This document shows, one piece after another, positions 10,133-20,598 of a stretch of DNA of 64,000 nucleotides. The stretch comes from Pseudacidobacterium ailaaui. Lineage in GTDB: Bacteria; Acidobacteriota; Terriglobia; Terriglobales; Acidobacteriaceae. The position numbers and the translations under genes were made by a program. Location: positions 3,007,001 to 3,071,000 of the forward strand of contig NZ_JIAL01000001.1 of NCBI RefSeq assembly GCF_000688455.1, given 5' to 3'. Within the stretch, counting starts at the first letter, position 1. Every line of letters begins with the position of its first letter. The notes under the pieces were generated by a model. It searched no databases. It saw nothing but the letters and a program-made list of their open reading frames with translations, and was not told where the DNA came from.

Positions 10133-11194
10133 GTGCTGGTAGCCGATTTTGATTTCCATCTTCCTGAAGACCGCATTGCGCAAAGACCGCTGGCTGACCG
10201 GGCCGGAGCGCGGATGCTTGCGTTTGACCGGACCACGGGTGCGTTTGAGGACCGCGTCTTTCGCGATTTGCCTTCCCTGCTGCGGGAAGGTGATGTGCTG
10301 GTGCTGAACAATAGCCGTGTGATTCCGGCGCGTCTGTTCGGACACCGGTCTGGGCTGCATACACAGCCCCAGCACAGGGTGACGGGGCGTGTCGAAGTCT
10401 TTCTGACCGAGCAGATCAGCGAATGGGAGTGGCGCGTGCTTGCGCGTCCCGGACGTAAGGTGCTCAAAGGGGAGATTTTAACCTTCGGCGAAAATGTCCT
10501 GCGCGCAGAGGTCATCGAGCATGGCGAATTTGGAGAGCGCGTTCTGCGTTTTGAACCGGTCGTCGATTTTTATGGCGCTCTGGAACATCTGGGACATATT
10601 CCGTTGCCGCCTTACATTCATCGGGAGGATGAAATGGAGGACCGCGAGCGGTATCAGACAGTATACGCGCAGCAGCGCGGATCGGTGGCTGCTCCGACGG
10701 CAGGATTGCATTTTACGCAGGAAATTCTGGAACAAATCCGCGGGCAAGGAGTTGAAATTGTCTCCATTACACTGCATGTGGGGCTGGGGACCTTCCAGCC
10801 GGTGCGCGTGGAAAAAGTAGAGGACATCCATTTACACACCGAGCGCTACACGCTCTCGTCCGAGGCGGCATCCGCAATGAACAACGCGAAGCGCGAGGGC
10901 AGGCGCATCGTTGCAGCCGGTACAACGACCGTTCGCACGCTGGAGCACTGTGCCCTAAAGTCCGGCAATGGTCCTCTGGAGCCGCACTCTGGAACAACGG
11001 ACATCTTTATTTCGCCGGGGTTTTCTTTTCGTTTGGTGAATGCCTTGTTGACCAACTTTCATCTGCCCAAGTCCACATTGCTCATGCTGGTCTGCGCCTT
11101 CGGAGGAACAGAGAAGGTGCTCAAGGCCTACCGCCATGCTGTGCAGTCGGGTTATCGCTTCTTTTCTTATGGCGACTGCATGTTTTTATCCTAA
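10133..11194 (+). CDS. queA: S-adenosylmethionine:tRNA ribosyltransferase-isomerase
   Basis: QueA transfers and isomerises the ribosyl group of SAM onto 7-aminomethyl-7-deazaguanine in tRNA to form epoxyqueuosine. The frame is open from 9956, but family members start with a short hydrophobic lead into DFDFxLPE. The GTG at 10133 gives [20 protein letters not shown] and 353 residues, the usual length, so I take it as the start. Conserved blocks are [13 protein letters not shown], a [12 protein letters not shown] segment, [12 protein letters not shown], and [18 protein letters not shown] near the end. A queG gene for the next step lies elsewhere in the window at 41932-43053. Confidence 0.95.
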   Translation: MLVADFDFHLPEDRIAQRPLADRAGARMLAFDRTTGAFEDRVFRDLPSLLREGDVLVLNNSRVIPARLFGHRSGLHTQPQHRVTGRVEVFLTEQISEWEWRVLARPGRKVLKGEILTFGENVLRAEVIEHGEFGERVLRFEPVVDFYGALEHLGHIPLPPYIHREDEMEDRERYQTVYAQQRGSVAAPTAGLHFTQEILEQIRGQGVEIVSITLHVGLGTFQPVRVEKVEDIHLHTERYTLSSEAASAMNNAKREGRRIVAAGTTTVRTLEHCALKSGNGPLEPHSGTTDIFISPGFSFRLVNALLTNFHLPKSTLLMLVCAFGGTEKVLKAYRHAVQSGYRFFSYGDCMFLS

Positions 11195-11236
11195 GCTGAG
11201 GCGAAGAAGAAACGAAAATCAAAGTAGAATGGGGAC

Positions 11237-14200
11237 ATGCAGTCCCCTTCGGTTCCGGAAAGCCTCGCCTGGGCGCACCCTGTGGTCCAGGAATGGTTTG
11301 TACGCCGCTTCGGTACTCCAACCGAACCCCAGGAACAGGGCTGGCCACATATTCTTGCGGGCAGGCCCGTGCTGATCTCGGCCCCGACTGGGTCAGGCAA
11401 AACGCTGGCTGCATTCTTGATCTGCATTGACCAGCTCATCCGCAAGGCGCTGGACGGAAGGCTGGAGCCGCGGACTGAGGTCGTGTACGTCTCGCCGCTG
11501 AAGGCCCTGTCGAACGATGTCCAAAAGAACCTGGAAGCGCCGCTTAAAGAAATCCAGCAGCTGGCCCTCGAACGGGGCCATCTTGGAACGCAGATCCGCG
11601 CGGCCGTGCGCACGGGGGACACTCTGCCTGCTGAGCGACAAAGGATGCTCAAGCAGCCACCTCACATTCTGGTAACGACGCCGGAGTCGCTCTACATCAT
11701 GTTGACGGCGGAGAAGAGCCGCAACAATCTGCGCCATGTACATACGGTGATTGTGGATGAGGTCCACGCGATGGCCGATGACAAGCGCGGTGCCCACCTG
11801 GCACTGACGCTGGAACGGCTGGACGCACTGGTGCGGGGTGAAAATCGCCTGTCGGTTGGAGAATGGGTAACAGGACACAAGGCAGCTCCGCAGCGCATTG
11901 GGCTTTCGGCCACACAGAACCCGATTGAATTGGTTGCCGAGTTTTTGCGGGGTGGATGCGAATCACCGGTGGAGATTGTGCAGGTAGGTCGGCGGCGCGA
12001 TCTCGATCTGGCCGTCGAGGTCCCGGATGAAGAACTGGGCGCTGTGGCAAGCAACAGCATTTGGGACGGTATTTACAAGCGGCTTGCAGAACTGGCCCTG
12101 GCGCACCGCTCCACCCTGGTTTTTGTTAATACCCGGCGCATGGTAGAGCGGATTGCCTTCCGCATGGGCGAGCTGCTGGGAGAGGAAAACGTCGCGGCCC
12201 ACCATGGAAGCCTTTCCCGCAAGCTGCGCCTGGAGGCAGAACGCAAGCTCAAGCAAGGTGAAATCCGTCTGCTGGTTGCGACCGCATCGCTCGAGCTGGG
12301 CATTGACATTGGCAACGTAGACCTGGTTTGCCAGATCAACTCTCCGCGCGCGATTGCGGTGGCGATACAGCGAGTGGGACGGGCAGGGCACTGGCGCGGC
12401 GCAATTCCCAAAGGGCGATTTTTCGCAACGACTCGCGATGATCTTCTGGAGCAGGCAGCCACGATCCGGGCCATCCGTGCGGGCGCGCTGGACCGGCTGG
12501 AGGTCCCGCCCAAGCCACTCGATGTGCTGATGCAGCAAATTGTTGCTGCGTGTGCAGCCGAACCGTGGGAAGAGGACACTCTATTTGCGGTGCTGCGGCG
12601 CGCGCAGCCCTATCACTCGCTGACGCGCGAAGAGTTTGACGAGATACTCTGTCTGCTGACCGAGGGCATTGAGGCCAGCCGTGGCCGGTACGGGTCCTAT
12701 TTATTGCGGGACCGCGTGCGTGGGCGCGTGCAGGCACGGCGTGGTTCGCGGACCATAGCGGTATCGAACGCAGGAACGATTCCGGACACCGCTCTGTATG
12801 CGGTGATTGCCGAGCCGGAAGGCGTGCAGATTGCCACCCTTGACGAAGATTTTGCTGTGGAGTCCTCCGCGGGGGACATCATTCTGCTGGGCAACACAAG
12901 CTGGCGCGTGGAACGTGTGGAGAGCGCCGGCCGGGTCCTGGTTTCCGATGCTCAGGGGCAGCCCCCAACGGTGCCTTTCTGGCGGGGAGAGGCCCCGCAG
13001 CGGACGGATGAACTCTCCCAGTTCGTCTCCGATCTGCGCGAAGAGATAGACCGCCGCACAAAAGATGTGCTGCCCGGATACATCAGTCAGGCCCATCCGC
13101 AGATCGCTGAGACAGTTTCCTGGCTAAAGCAGGAATGTGGTGTCTGTGATTCCGGCGCAGAGCAGATGATTGCCTACATTGCAGCCGGCCGCTCCGTGCT
13201 CGGTGTTGTGCCTTCACTGACGACGATTGTTGCGGAGCGCTTTTTTGATGAAGGCGGCGGAATGCAGCTTGTCATTCATGCACCGTTTGGGGGGCGCATC
13301 AACAAGGCCTGGGGCCTGGCGCTGCGCAAGCGCTTTTGTCGCGGCTTCAACTTTGAATTGCAGGCGGCTGCAACAGACAATGGCCTCAACATCTCCCTGG
13401 CTGAACAGCACAGCTTTCCTCTGAGCGATGTCTTCCAGTTCCTCACAGAACAGACCGTCACCGAGCTTCTGGAGCAGGCCTCGCTGGCATCACCCATCTT
13501 CAAGTCTCGCTGGAAATGGGCGGCGGGGCGGAGCCTGCAACTGCTGCGGTACAGGAATGGGAAGCGCATTCCACCCCAGATCCAGCGCACGCGCGGAGAC
13601 GATTTGCTGGCCAGCGTCTTTCCACAGGTGGCGGCGTGCTTTGAGAACATTGAGGGCGACATTGAGGTCCCGGACCATCCTCTCATTCGCGAAGTGATGA
13701 AAGATGTGCTGGGAGAGGCCATGGACCTGGAGGGGTTGAAACGTGTTCTTGCTGGAATGCATTCAGGCAAGATCCGTTGCGTGGCTGTAGATACGGCGAC
13801 CCCTTCGCATTTTGCGCATGAAATGCTGAATGCGAATCCTTATGCTTATCTGGATGATGCTCCGTTGGAAGAGCGCCGTGCGCGTGCTGTAAATATGCGC
13901 GGGATCCTGCCGGACCATCTGCTGGGTGAAGCAGGAAGGCTCTCTCCAGAGGCGATTGCATCTGTGCGGGAAGAAATCTGGCCCGATGTGCGCGATGAGC
14001 ACGAATTTCACGACCTGTTGTGCTCTCTCATCATTGTGCCTGCCGAGATATTGTGCTCCCCCGGCGCGCGGGACTGGGATGTTTTCTTTTCACGTCTTGA
14101 AAGGCAGAGACGGGCCACACTGGCACGCACAGCAGAGAAAAACTACCTCTGCGCAGCGGAGAGGATGCAACATTTAAGGCTGCTCTTTCCGGCAATCGAA

Positions 14201-15622
14201 TATGCCGATGCTCTGGATTATGTATCTGAAACAGATACAAACAGGGAGGAGGCCCTGCGCAGGGCCATCCAGGGATGGATGGCGATCCTGGGCCCGGTCA
14301 CCTGCCGCAGGATGGAAGAAAAGCTTGGCATCGCTGCCGGCGAAATCTGGAAGCAGATGCTGAGGCTGGAGATGAATGGCACGATTCTTCGCGGAGTGTT
14401 TGAAGGACACGGTCCGCTGGAGGCCATCCCGGACGAAGATGTGGAATGGTGCGAGCGGCGCCTGCTGCAGCGTATCCATAAGCGGACCCTGGTGACGTTA
14501 CGCCGACAGATAGAACCAGTTTCAGCTTCGGTTTTCATGCAATGGCTTTTGCGCTGGCAGCACCTTGCGCCATGTACGCAGCTCAGCGGCGAGTCTGGCT
14601 TACTGGAAGCGCTACGCCAACTGGAAGGCTTTGAGGCACCGGCCATCGAATGGGAGCGTTCGATTCTGCCGCAACGTGTTTCCGGATATGATCCACGCTG
14701 GCTCGATGCTCTCTGTCTTTCCGGAGCTGTCGGATGGGGGCGCATCTCTCCGCATCCTGCATTTCATTCCATCGAATCGGGCGGCCCGCGGCGCGTGGTG
14801 CCAACCAGCATGGCGCCTGTCACGTTTTTTATCCGTGAAGAGGCGTTTTGGATGGATCGATGCCTGACCCAGCGTCAGATTCCGGAAAATTGCCTGGCTG
14901 CCTGTCTGAGCGGGACTGCAAGCAAAGTACGCGAAGTACTGTTATCGAGTGGGGCGATGTTTGCAGGAGACCTGGTGCGCAGGCTCGGCATTTCTGCAGC
15001 AGAAATCGATATGGCATTGTGGGAGCTGGTGGCTGCTGGACTGGTGACAGCCGATGGGTTTGACAGTCTGCGGATGCTGATCGATCCGCGACGAAACCTG
15101 GGACGCAGAACAAAACAAGCTGCGGGACGCTGGAGTCTGTTTCGAAGCGCGGAAGGGGCGACCCCGGTACAGCGCGAAAACGAGATTGAATCAGCCTGCC
15201 GTGTTGTATTGCGTCGCTATGGGGTTGTTTTCCGTGACCTTCTGGAGCGCGAAACAACCATGCCACGCTGGCGGGACCTGCTGGGCTCCCTGCGCAGAAT
15301 GGAGGCCCGCGGCCAAGTGCGCGGCGGACGGTTTGTCCAGGGTTTCCATGGCGAACAGTTTGCTTTACCTGAAGCACTGGATTCCCTACGCGAGGCCCGG
15401 CGCGAGGGGACCTCCTCCTGGACTGTGAATCTTGCAGCAGCCGATCCGATGAACCTGATTGGCATTGTGCTTCCTGGCGAACGCATTGCCGCTGTCGCTG
15501 GAAACCGGGCCACGCTGGATGAAAATGTCTGGGCACCACTTCAGGCCCGGAACGGAACGATGGTCCCCGGTCCTTCTTTTCTTCTGACTGAGTCAAATTA
15601 TGAACAGCCCCCCACGACCTGA
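11237..15622 (+). CDS. lhr: Lhr-type large ATP-dependent helicase
   Basis: A 1461-residue superfamily 2 helicase of the Lhr (large helicase-related) family, implicated in DNA/RNA repair transactions. The helicase core occupies roughly the first 430 residues: Walker A APTGSGKT, YVSPLKALSND (Ia), TTPESLY, DEVHAM (II), LSATQNP (III), LVFVNTRRMVER (IV), TASLELGIDIG and AIQRVGRAGH (VI). A DEAD/H-associated Lhr domain and a long C-terminal region of stacked winged-helix-like segments follow, as in full-length Lhr of about 1500 residues. ATG 11237 has GGGGA just upstream. The end overlaps the next gene by 23 bases. Confidence 0.93.
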   Translation: MQSPSVPESLAWAHPVVQEWFVRRFGTPTEPQEQGWPHILAGRPVLISAPTGSGKTLAAFLICIDQLIRKALDGRLEPRTEVVYVSPLKALSNDVQKNLEAPLKEIQQLALERGHLGTQIRAAVRTGDTLPAERQRMLKQPPHILVTTPESLYIMLTAEKSRNNLRHVHTVIVDEVHAMADDKRGAHLALTLERLDALVRGENRLSVGEWVTGHKAAPQRIGLSATQNPIELVAEFLRGGCESPVEIVQVGRRRDLDLAVEVPDEELGAVASNSIWDGIYKRLAELALAHRSTLVFVNTRRMVERIAFRMGELLGEENVAAHHGSLSRKLRLEAERKLKQGEIRLLVATASLELGIDIGNVDLVCQINSPRAIAVAIQRVGRAGHWRGAIPKGRFFATTRDDLLEQAATIRAIRAGALDRLEVPPKPLDVLMQQIVAACAAEPWEEDTLFAVLRRAQPYHSLTREEFDEILCLLTEGIEASRGRYGSYLLRDRVRGRVQARRGSRTIAVSNAGTIPDTALYAVIAEPEGVQIATLDEDFAVESSAGDIILLGNTSWRVERVESAGRVLVSDAQGQPPTVPFWRGEAPQRTDELSQFVSDLREEIDRRTKDVLPGYISQAHPQIAETVSWLKQECGVCDSGAEQMIAYIAAGRSVLGVVPSLTTIVAERFFDEGGGMQLVIHAPFGGRINKAWGLALRKRFCRGFNFELQAAATDNGLNISLAEQHSFPLSDVFQFLTEQTVTELLEQASLASPIFKSRWKWAAGRSLQLLRYRNGKRIPPQIQRTRGDDLLASVFPQVAACFENIEGDIEVPDHPLIREVMKDVLGEAMDLEGLKRVLAGMHSGKIRCVAVDTATPSHFAHEMLNANPYAYLDDAPLEERRARAVNMRGILPDHLLGEAGRLSPEAIASVREEIWPDVRDEHEFHDLLCSLIIVPAEILCSPGARDWDVFFSRLERQRRATLARTAEKNYLCAAERMQHLRLLFPAIEYADALDYVSETDTNREEALRRAIQGWMAILGPVTCRRMEEKLGIAAGEIWKQMLRLEMNGTILRGVFEGHGPLEAIPDEDVEWCERRLLQRIHKRTLVTLRRQIEPVSASVFMQWLLRWQHLAPCTQLSGESGLLEALRQLEGFEAPAIEWERSILPQRVSGYDPRWLDALCLSGAVGWGRISPHPAFHSIESGGPRRVVPTSMAPVTFFIREEAFWMDRCLTQRQIPENCLAACLSGTASKVREVLLSSGAMFAGDLVRRLGISAAEIDMALWELVAAGLVTADGFDSLRMLIDPRRNLGRRTKQAAGRWSLFRSAEGATPVQRENEIESACRVVLRRYGVVFRDLLERETTMPRWRDLLGSLRRMEARGQVRGGRFVQGFHGEQFALPEALDSLREARREGTSSWTVNLAAADPMNLIGIVLPGERIAAVAGNRATLDENVWAPLQARNGTMVPGPSFLLTESNYEQPPTT

Positions 15623-15803
15623 CCCACAATCGTCGTTGAAGAAAGATGTGGACTACTATATGGACGGTCCTTTTCTTGTATTCACAGAGGCCTATCACCT
15701 GAAACGCGGTTATTGTTGCGGTTCGGGTTGCAGGCATTGTCCCTGGAAGCAGCAGGGGAATGCAGGAGAGGCTTCCTGCTCTGACCCTGGCAGTCCGACC
15801 TGA
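15600..15803 (+). CDS. DUF5522-type small cysteine-rich protein
   Basis: A 67-residue protein whose core, YYMDGPFLVFTEAYHLKRG then YCCGSGCRHCPW, matches the DUF5522 / oxidoreductase-like N-terminal pattern. Four cysteines (CC, C, C) could bind a metal. Function is unknown in the family. The start overlaps the 3' end of lhr by 23 bases, suggesting translational coupling. The serine/glycine-rich tail after the motif is not conserved in any way I recognise. Confidence 0.75.
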   Translation: MNSPPRPDPQSSLKKDVDYYMDGPFLVFTEAYHLKRGYCCGSGCRHCPWKQQGNAGEASCSDPGSPT

Positions 15804-15817
15804 ACAAACATCATTCG

Positions 15818-17980
15818 CTAGCGCCCGCCTGGCGACGGCGTGGATCCAGGCGCTGGAGTAGTGACTGGTCCGCGCACCAGCAGGGCCATTCGCGGAAAGG
15901 TAAAACTGCCGCCAGCGTCGTCAATTACGTTGACCTGACAGGTGTAAAGGCCTGGTTTCAGATCGGTCAGAGGTACATCAAACTGAAATGCCACAGCATC
16001 GCGCGAGGGATCATTCAGTTGTGTGGCCTGCACCAGGGGTGTTTCATAGACCTTGAGTCCATTGCTCAGAAATTCAATGCTGGTCATGACCCGGACCGGC
16101 GCAGCTGGGCTGTCCTTTTCGCCTTTGGATTTTGCAGGGGAAACGGATGCTGTCGTGGCCTGTGCAGCCGCTTTCGCAGGGTTATAGACCTCATAGAAAA
16201 AGTAAATGTGCTGGTCCTGGCGAAAAACGTGCGCCAGATTCGGCACTAGCTCTTGCCCGTCATGCACGAGCGGACTGTCAGATTTTTTATTGGCGGGAAT
16301 GCGCTGGCTGGCGAGCACGACGGAACTGAGTTTCACCGGGGCCTTGCGCAAGTCGGGCACATTGATGTCTGTTTCAAATGACCCCATGCGCCCGGTCTCG
16401 TTCTCACGGACCACAAATTTCAGGTGATACTTGCCGGCAGGCAGGATGAAGCTCGTGGAGTACTGGATATTTTTCTGACGTACCTGCTGGGACTGGTCAA
16501 CGGCGAGCTTTACGGTGTCGCGCGCGTCTCCTATGCGACGACCCGCTGCATCTTTCACTTCGCCGATAATGTCGAGTGTGGCCTTGTCCCGATCGCCGCC
16601 TTTCACAAACGGTATCTGTGATCCGGGGACCAGAATGGAAATCGGAATGTAATAGCGGTTGTCATCCTGCCGGAAGTAAAGCGCCTGCAGATAGACGGCG
16701 ACATCCGTAGCGGGCAGGTCGCTGGCAAGCTGTTCATCCAGTTCGCGCTCACGGTCTTCCTTATTGGAATGTTTGAAGTCTGCGGGGGCGTAGTATCCGT
16801 GGCGATATTCCAATTTGACATCGCTGCGGTTGACTTTGATCGTGAGGCGGCGATAAGTCCCGTCGCGCCGGGGATCGGTGGAGCGATAGCCCAGGACGTA
16901 GTAGGCGGAAGTGTCCTGCTGCATCTGCTGGAAGGCGGGGGCGAAATCGTTGGAGTCAAACAAGGCCTTGCCGCCGGTGTCTGAAGACAGAGTGGCCATC
17001 ACTTCCTGCGAATTGAAGTTGGCGTCAAGGTTGTTCTGGAGCGCCGCTCCGTTGTAGCCACTGGTTCCACGCAGGCTCCCTGTGGTTGCATCGCCCAAAG
17101 GCGAGATGGCCTGGAGACCGCGTGAGTCAATGCTATAGATGGACAGATTAGCGCGCACGGCTGCATTGATGGCTGCATGAAGCGAAGCCTGGTTCTCAAT
17201 ACCATCGCGCGAAATTCCGCCAGAGAAATAGACCAGCGCCTTTTTCTGATTGATATAGTTCAGAGATTTTGCAATGGATGCAATCGCATAGAGCTCACGG
17301 TCCGTATTGATATCGTTGTATTCACTCTCATCTGGCGTATAAGCGGTCGCGTCCTCCACTTGATTGGTGGTGCTTGTGGCACCGGGGGCGTAGCCCTGGG
17401 TCTGGTCGCCTGAGTAGCGGTCAATCGCATTCAGCAGCAGTTGCTTGTTCTGCGTGAAGTCCTGGTCCAGCGAAAGGGAGGCATCCAGAGAAACCACGGC
17501 GACCACGTCGGCGGGCTGCATTTGTTTATTGATGTAATTGCGTGCTGCGTCCTGCGCGCGTTCCACATCTTCCGGCTGCATGGAAGTGAGGTCGAAGAAA
17601 AGGACCACCAGGCGGTGGTTACGCAGCGCATCTCCGGTGACGATACCAGTTTTCCCCAGGACAATATTTCCGGCTTTGCCGCTGATGGTGGCTTCATTAA
17701 GGGCGGCAGCCTCGTCTACGCTTTCAAAGTCAAAACTGATGATCTGCTGCGGCTTGCCATTTTCAGTGATGGTGAAGTCATTTTTGGTAAGTCCCTTCAC
17801 AATCTGGCCTGTTTTTTTATCGCGAACCACTACGTTTGTGAGGACGAGGTCGCTATTGACTTTCAGGGTGAAGGACTGAGATTGCTGGCCGTCCTGCTGG
17901 GCCTGAAGCAGCAGCGGGGCCATGCACAGAAGGAGAAAAAGATGCTTCAGAACGATGCGCGGCGCGAAGTGATTTCTCAT
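15818..17980 (-). CDS. Acidobacterial VWFA-related domain protein, exported
   Basis: A 720-residue protein with an N-terminal signal peptide (HLFLLLCMAPLLLQAQ) and a von Willebrand A-like domain of the type expanded in Acidobacteriota. The family lead-in is LVLTNVVVRDKKTGQIVKGL followed by DFTITENGKPQQI. The metal site is altered: where DxSxS is expected the sequence reads FFDLTSMQ. A second beta-rich half with YVLGYRSTDPRRDGTYRRL is also typical of the family. A strong AAGGAGGA site precedes the ATG. It is the last gene of a minus-strand operon after the Oar-like receptor, 14 bases away. Role unknown; likely periplasmic or cell-surface. Confidence 0.85.
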   Translation of the reverse strand: MRNHFAPRIVLKHLFLLLCMAPLLLQAQQDGQQSQSFTLKVNSDLVLTNVVVRDKKTGQIVKGLTKNDFTITENGKPQQIISFDFESVDEAAALNEATISGKAGNIVLGKTGIVTGDALRNHRLVVLFFDLTSMQPEDVERAQDAARNYINKQMQPADVVAVVSLDASLSLDQDFTQNKQLLLNAIDRYSGDQTQGYAPGATSTTNQVEDATAYTPDESEYNDINTDRELYAIASIAKSLNYINQKKALVYFSGGISRDGIENQASLHAAINAAVRANLSIYSIDSRGLQAISPLGDATTGSLRGTSGYNGAALQNNLDANFNSQEVMATLSSDTGGKALFDSNDFAPAFQQMQQDTSAYYVLGYRSTDPRRDGTYRRLTIKVNRSDVKLEYRHGYYAPADFKHSNKEDRERELDEQLASDLPATDVAVYLQALYFRQDDNRYYIPISILVPGSQIPFVKGGDRDKATLDIIGEVKDAAGRRIGDARDTVKLAVDQSQQVRQKNIQYSTSFILPAGKYHLKFVVRENETGRMGSFETDINVPDLRKAPVKLSSVVLASQRIPANKKSDSPLVHDGQELVPNLAHVFRQDQHIYFFYEVYNPAKAAAQATTASVSPAKSKGEKDSPAAPVRVMTSIEFLSNGLKVYETPLVQATQLNDPSRDAVAFQFDVPLTDLKPGLYTCQVNVIDDAGGSFTFPRMALLVRGPVTTPAPGSTPSPGGR

Positions 17981-17994
17981 CCCTTGTGTCCTCC

Positions 17995-20598
17995 TTAGAA
18001 GCGGTATCGTCCGAGGAATGTGAATTGCCGCATGGTTGCAGCCGAGGTCACCTGTCCGTAAGTGGCCGATCCTAGGGTCGTGTCTACACCTGCATACTGG
18101 ACGGTGTTAAAGACGTTGTTGGCGGTGGCGCGCAATTCCAGATTTCTGAAATCTCCAAACCGGATACTTTTCGAGAACGAAGCATCGACGGAAACCGTTC
18201 CTGGCCCGGGAATCGAATAGCGGGATGCAGTGCCGTATGTGCCGGCAGGTTCAGAAAAAGCCGCACGATTGAACCAGCTTTGCAAAGAACCACCTCCCTG
18301 CGTGATCGAGACGCCCGGCACACGGTCGGGCCGAAGGGAACCTGCACTTCCGCGGGCCACATCTGCAACCGCTGCGGCGTAGGCAGGTGTGAGAGGTTCA
18401 CCGGTCGCAAATTGAAAGGTGCCGGAAAGGGAGATATTGGCCAGAGTGTGCGAAATCCAGTTCCCGCTGGTCAACAGGTGAGTATCTGGTCCAAAAGGCA
18501 GTTCATATACAAAATCACCCCTGAGATTGTGGCGGACATCAAAGCTGGAATTGGATTCTTCAGCGAGAAGATTTTGCCAGTTCTGGGCAACGGTCAGGCC
18601 GGTGCCTCCATTTCCGCCAATCGAACTTGCATTGTCTATCGAATGCGAATAGGTATAGGTTGCGCCCAGTGCAATGCCGTTCTGCATCCGTTTGCGCAGG
18701 CGTACGGCGAGCGCATTGAAGTTTGAAAAGGCGATGGAATCTTCCCAGTCGTAGTAGTAACCGCTCAGGCTTTCCGTAGCTGTTCGGCCGGGTGCGCTGA
18801 CAATGTCAAGGCGTGTGCCTTTCGATCCGTTGTAGCCCACATTCAGCACAATGCCCAGTGGAAAGGTGTGCTGCACGTCCAGGTTCCAGACCTGGACATA
18901 AGGCAGACGGTAATTTTTGTTGACTGCATAATTGCCGACTTTTTGCGGACCTGGAAAACCATTGGCCAGTGTGATGTCAGCCCCGGAAGTGGCCTCATTG
19001 GTCTGTACATCAGCAAAAGGAGGCTGGAAGGCGAAGTTCTGCACGAACTTCACATACTGTCCGTTGGCAAAATTGATGCCATAACCTGCGCGGACGACAG
19101 TATCTTTCACTGCACGCCAGGCAAAGCCAAGCCTGGGAGAGAAGTCCAGGTGTTCGGGTTCAATCAGAGTGCGTGGGAACTTTCCCGAGTAAGGTCCGAC
19201 TCCATTTGGCATGACTGGGACCACGGACGTAAAGTCATTCCCCACGTCAAGGTTTACTAGTCGATCGTCTTTTTCCGAATAGGGCGAGAAGTACTCATAG
19301 CGCAACCCGGCCATGATGGTGAAGTTTGGCAGTGCCTGCCAGGTGTCCTGTCCGTACAGGTCAAAGACATTCTCCCGCAGATATGCCTTCTGGTAGGGGG
19401 CCTGAATCGCTGTCTGCTGCGGCAGGCCCAGAAGCAAATCGGCGAGCGAGGACCCGGAGTCGGCCAGCGCCCCGCTGGTATTTTCATTCGTGCCCGGGGC
19501 CTGGGTGTAGAGTCCTGTGAAGTAGAAGGTCCCGGTTGAGTTGCTAGTGGCGCCAATCATGTCCAGATGCACACGCCGGAAGTCTCCGCCGAAGCGGAAA
19601 TTGTTCTTTTTATGGATCCAGGAGCTGGACTCAGAAACGGAGATGGTCTGGTTGATGTGAAAATTAGGCTGCTGCTCATTGAATCCTGTGAACTGGTTCA
19701 TCACCAGATTCGGCAGGCCATAGTTGAGTGGGGAAGCGGCCTGGCCATTGAAGATGTTGATGCCAATCTGGCTGGCAATATCGGTGGCATTTGTAAAGTA
19801 ATTGGTCAGTTGCAGGTTGCTGCGGTTCCAGCCAAGATTCAGATTGTTGATGAATTTTCCTTTGCTCAGCGAATAGCCCGCCTGCACGGAGTACTGGTGC
19901 ATTTGCTCCTTGCCGCCGAGAACCGGAAAGATATTCAGCTGGTCAGAAGCCGTGTGACTGTAATTGAAATTGCCGTTGATGCTTTGTTGCCAGTGGTTGC
20001 CGCCCTGGCCCATAAACTGCCGGATCATCCCCATGATCGGTGATCCAGCGTTCTGGCCAAAGCTGCGCATATATCGCACGCCTAGGTTCGTGGTGTTGTT
20101 TTGGGCTGTTGTAATCCGCTGATAGTTCTGTGCCTGCCCGGGAAGGTTGGGAAGAGGAATATAGCTGAGCAGGGCCGTGGCCTGCGGAGCAATCCGCTGC
20201 GCAGGAATGGTGTTGTTTGCAAAGGGCTGGCCAGTCTGCGGATCGTAAATGATAATGGGCTTGCCTTGCTGGTTGGTCAATGCGGAAAGGTCCCCGGCAC
20301 GTTCCTCCGCAGTGGGTACGGTACCGTATTGGGTGAAAGGAGAAGAAGTGCGATTGTCAGCAAGTGTAAAAAACAGAAAGTCTTTTGTATCGTTCTCCAG
20401 CAATTTGGGAATGTAAGGAGCACCGACAAAGGTCAGTCCAAAGTGATTGGAACCATAAGCGGGTTGGTTCAGCGGTGCACCGCGAACAGAAAAAGGTTCT
20501 GCGTTGAGGGCAGAGTTGCCGCCATTCCAGAAGATGGCGCCGTGCGGCTGGTTGGGTTTAAAGTTGCGGAAATTGCCGCGTCCGCGGCCACCGATCAT
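17995..20598 (-). CDS. Oar-like TonB-dependent receptor, C-terminal part (split by frameshift)
   Basis: 867 residues of outer-membrane beta-barrel of the TonB/Oar type seen in Acidobacteriota: NSALNAEPFSVRG, SNHFGLTFVGAPY near the start, repeated aromatic-rich barrel strands, the middle LAGLRYEYFSPY-like and FSPRLGFAWR segments, and a C-terminal aromatic end (FTFLGRYRF). There is no signal peptide, so this piece alone could not be exported. The upstream reading frame supplies the signal and the regulatory domain. The ATG at 20598 overlaps the upstream TGA as ATGA. One extra base in the glycine/proline-coding tract just upstream would fuse the two frames smoothly. The likely substrate (often oligosaccharides or other polymers) is not visible. 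Confidence 0.85.
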   Translation of the reverse strand: MIGGRGRGNFRNFKPNQPHGAIFWNGGNSALNAEPFSVRGAPLNQPAYGSNHFGLTFVGAPYIPKLLENDTKDFLFFTLADNRTSSPFTQYGTVPTAEERAGDLSALTNQQGKPIIIYDPQTGQPFANNTIPAQRIAPQATALLSYIPLPNLPGQAQNYQRITTAQNNTTNLGVRYMRSFGQNAGSPIMGMIRQFMGQGGNHWQQSINGNFNYSHTASDQLNIFPVLGGKEQMHQYSVQAGYSLSKGKFINNLNLGWNRSNLQLTNYFTNATDIASQIGINIFNGQAASPLNYGLPNLVMNQFTGFNEQQPNFHINQTISVSESSSWIHKKNNFRFGGDFRRVHLDMIGATSNSTGTFYFTGLYTQAPGTNENTSGALADSGSSLADLLLGLPQQTAIQAPYQKAYLRENVFDLYGQDTWQALPNFTIMAGLRYEYFSPYSEKDDRLVNLDVGNDFTSVVPVMPNGVGPYSGKFPRTLIEPEHLDFSPRLGFAWRAVKDTVVRAGYGINFANGQYVKFVQNFAFQPPFADVQTNEATSGADITLANGFPGPQKVGNYAVNKNYRLPYVQVWNLDVQHTFPLGIVLNVGYNGSKGTRLDIVSAPGRTATESLSGYYYDWEDSIAFSNFNALAVRLRKRMQNGIALGATYTYSHSIDNASSIGGNGGTGLTVAQNWQNLLAEESNSSFDVRHNLRGDFVYELPFGPDTHLLTSGNWISHTLANISLSGTFQFATGEPLTPAYAAAVADVARGSAGSLRPDRVPGVSITQGGGSLQSWFNRAAFSEPAGTYGTASRYSIPGPGTVSVDASFSKSIRFGDFRNLELRATANNVFNTVQYAGVDTTLGSATYGQVTSAATMRQFTFLGRYRF

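Noticed and set aside
14829-15737. 302-codon minus-strand frame inside lhr
   Set aside because: Antisense to the C-terminal part of a clear helicase; proline/arginine-rich low-complexity translation.
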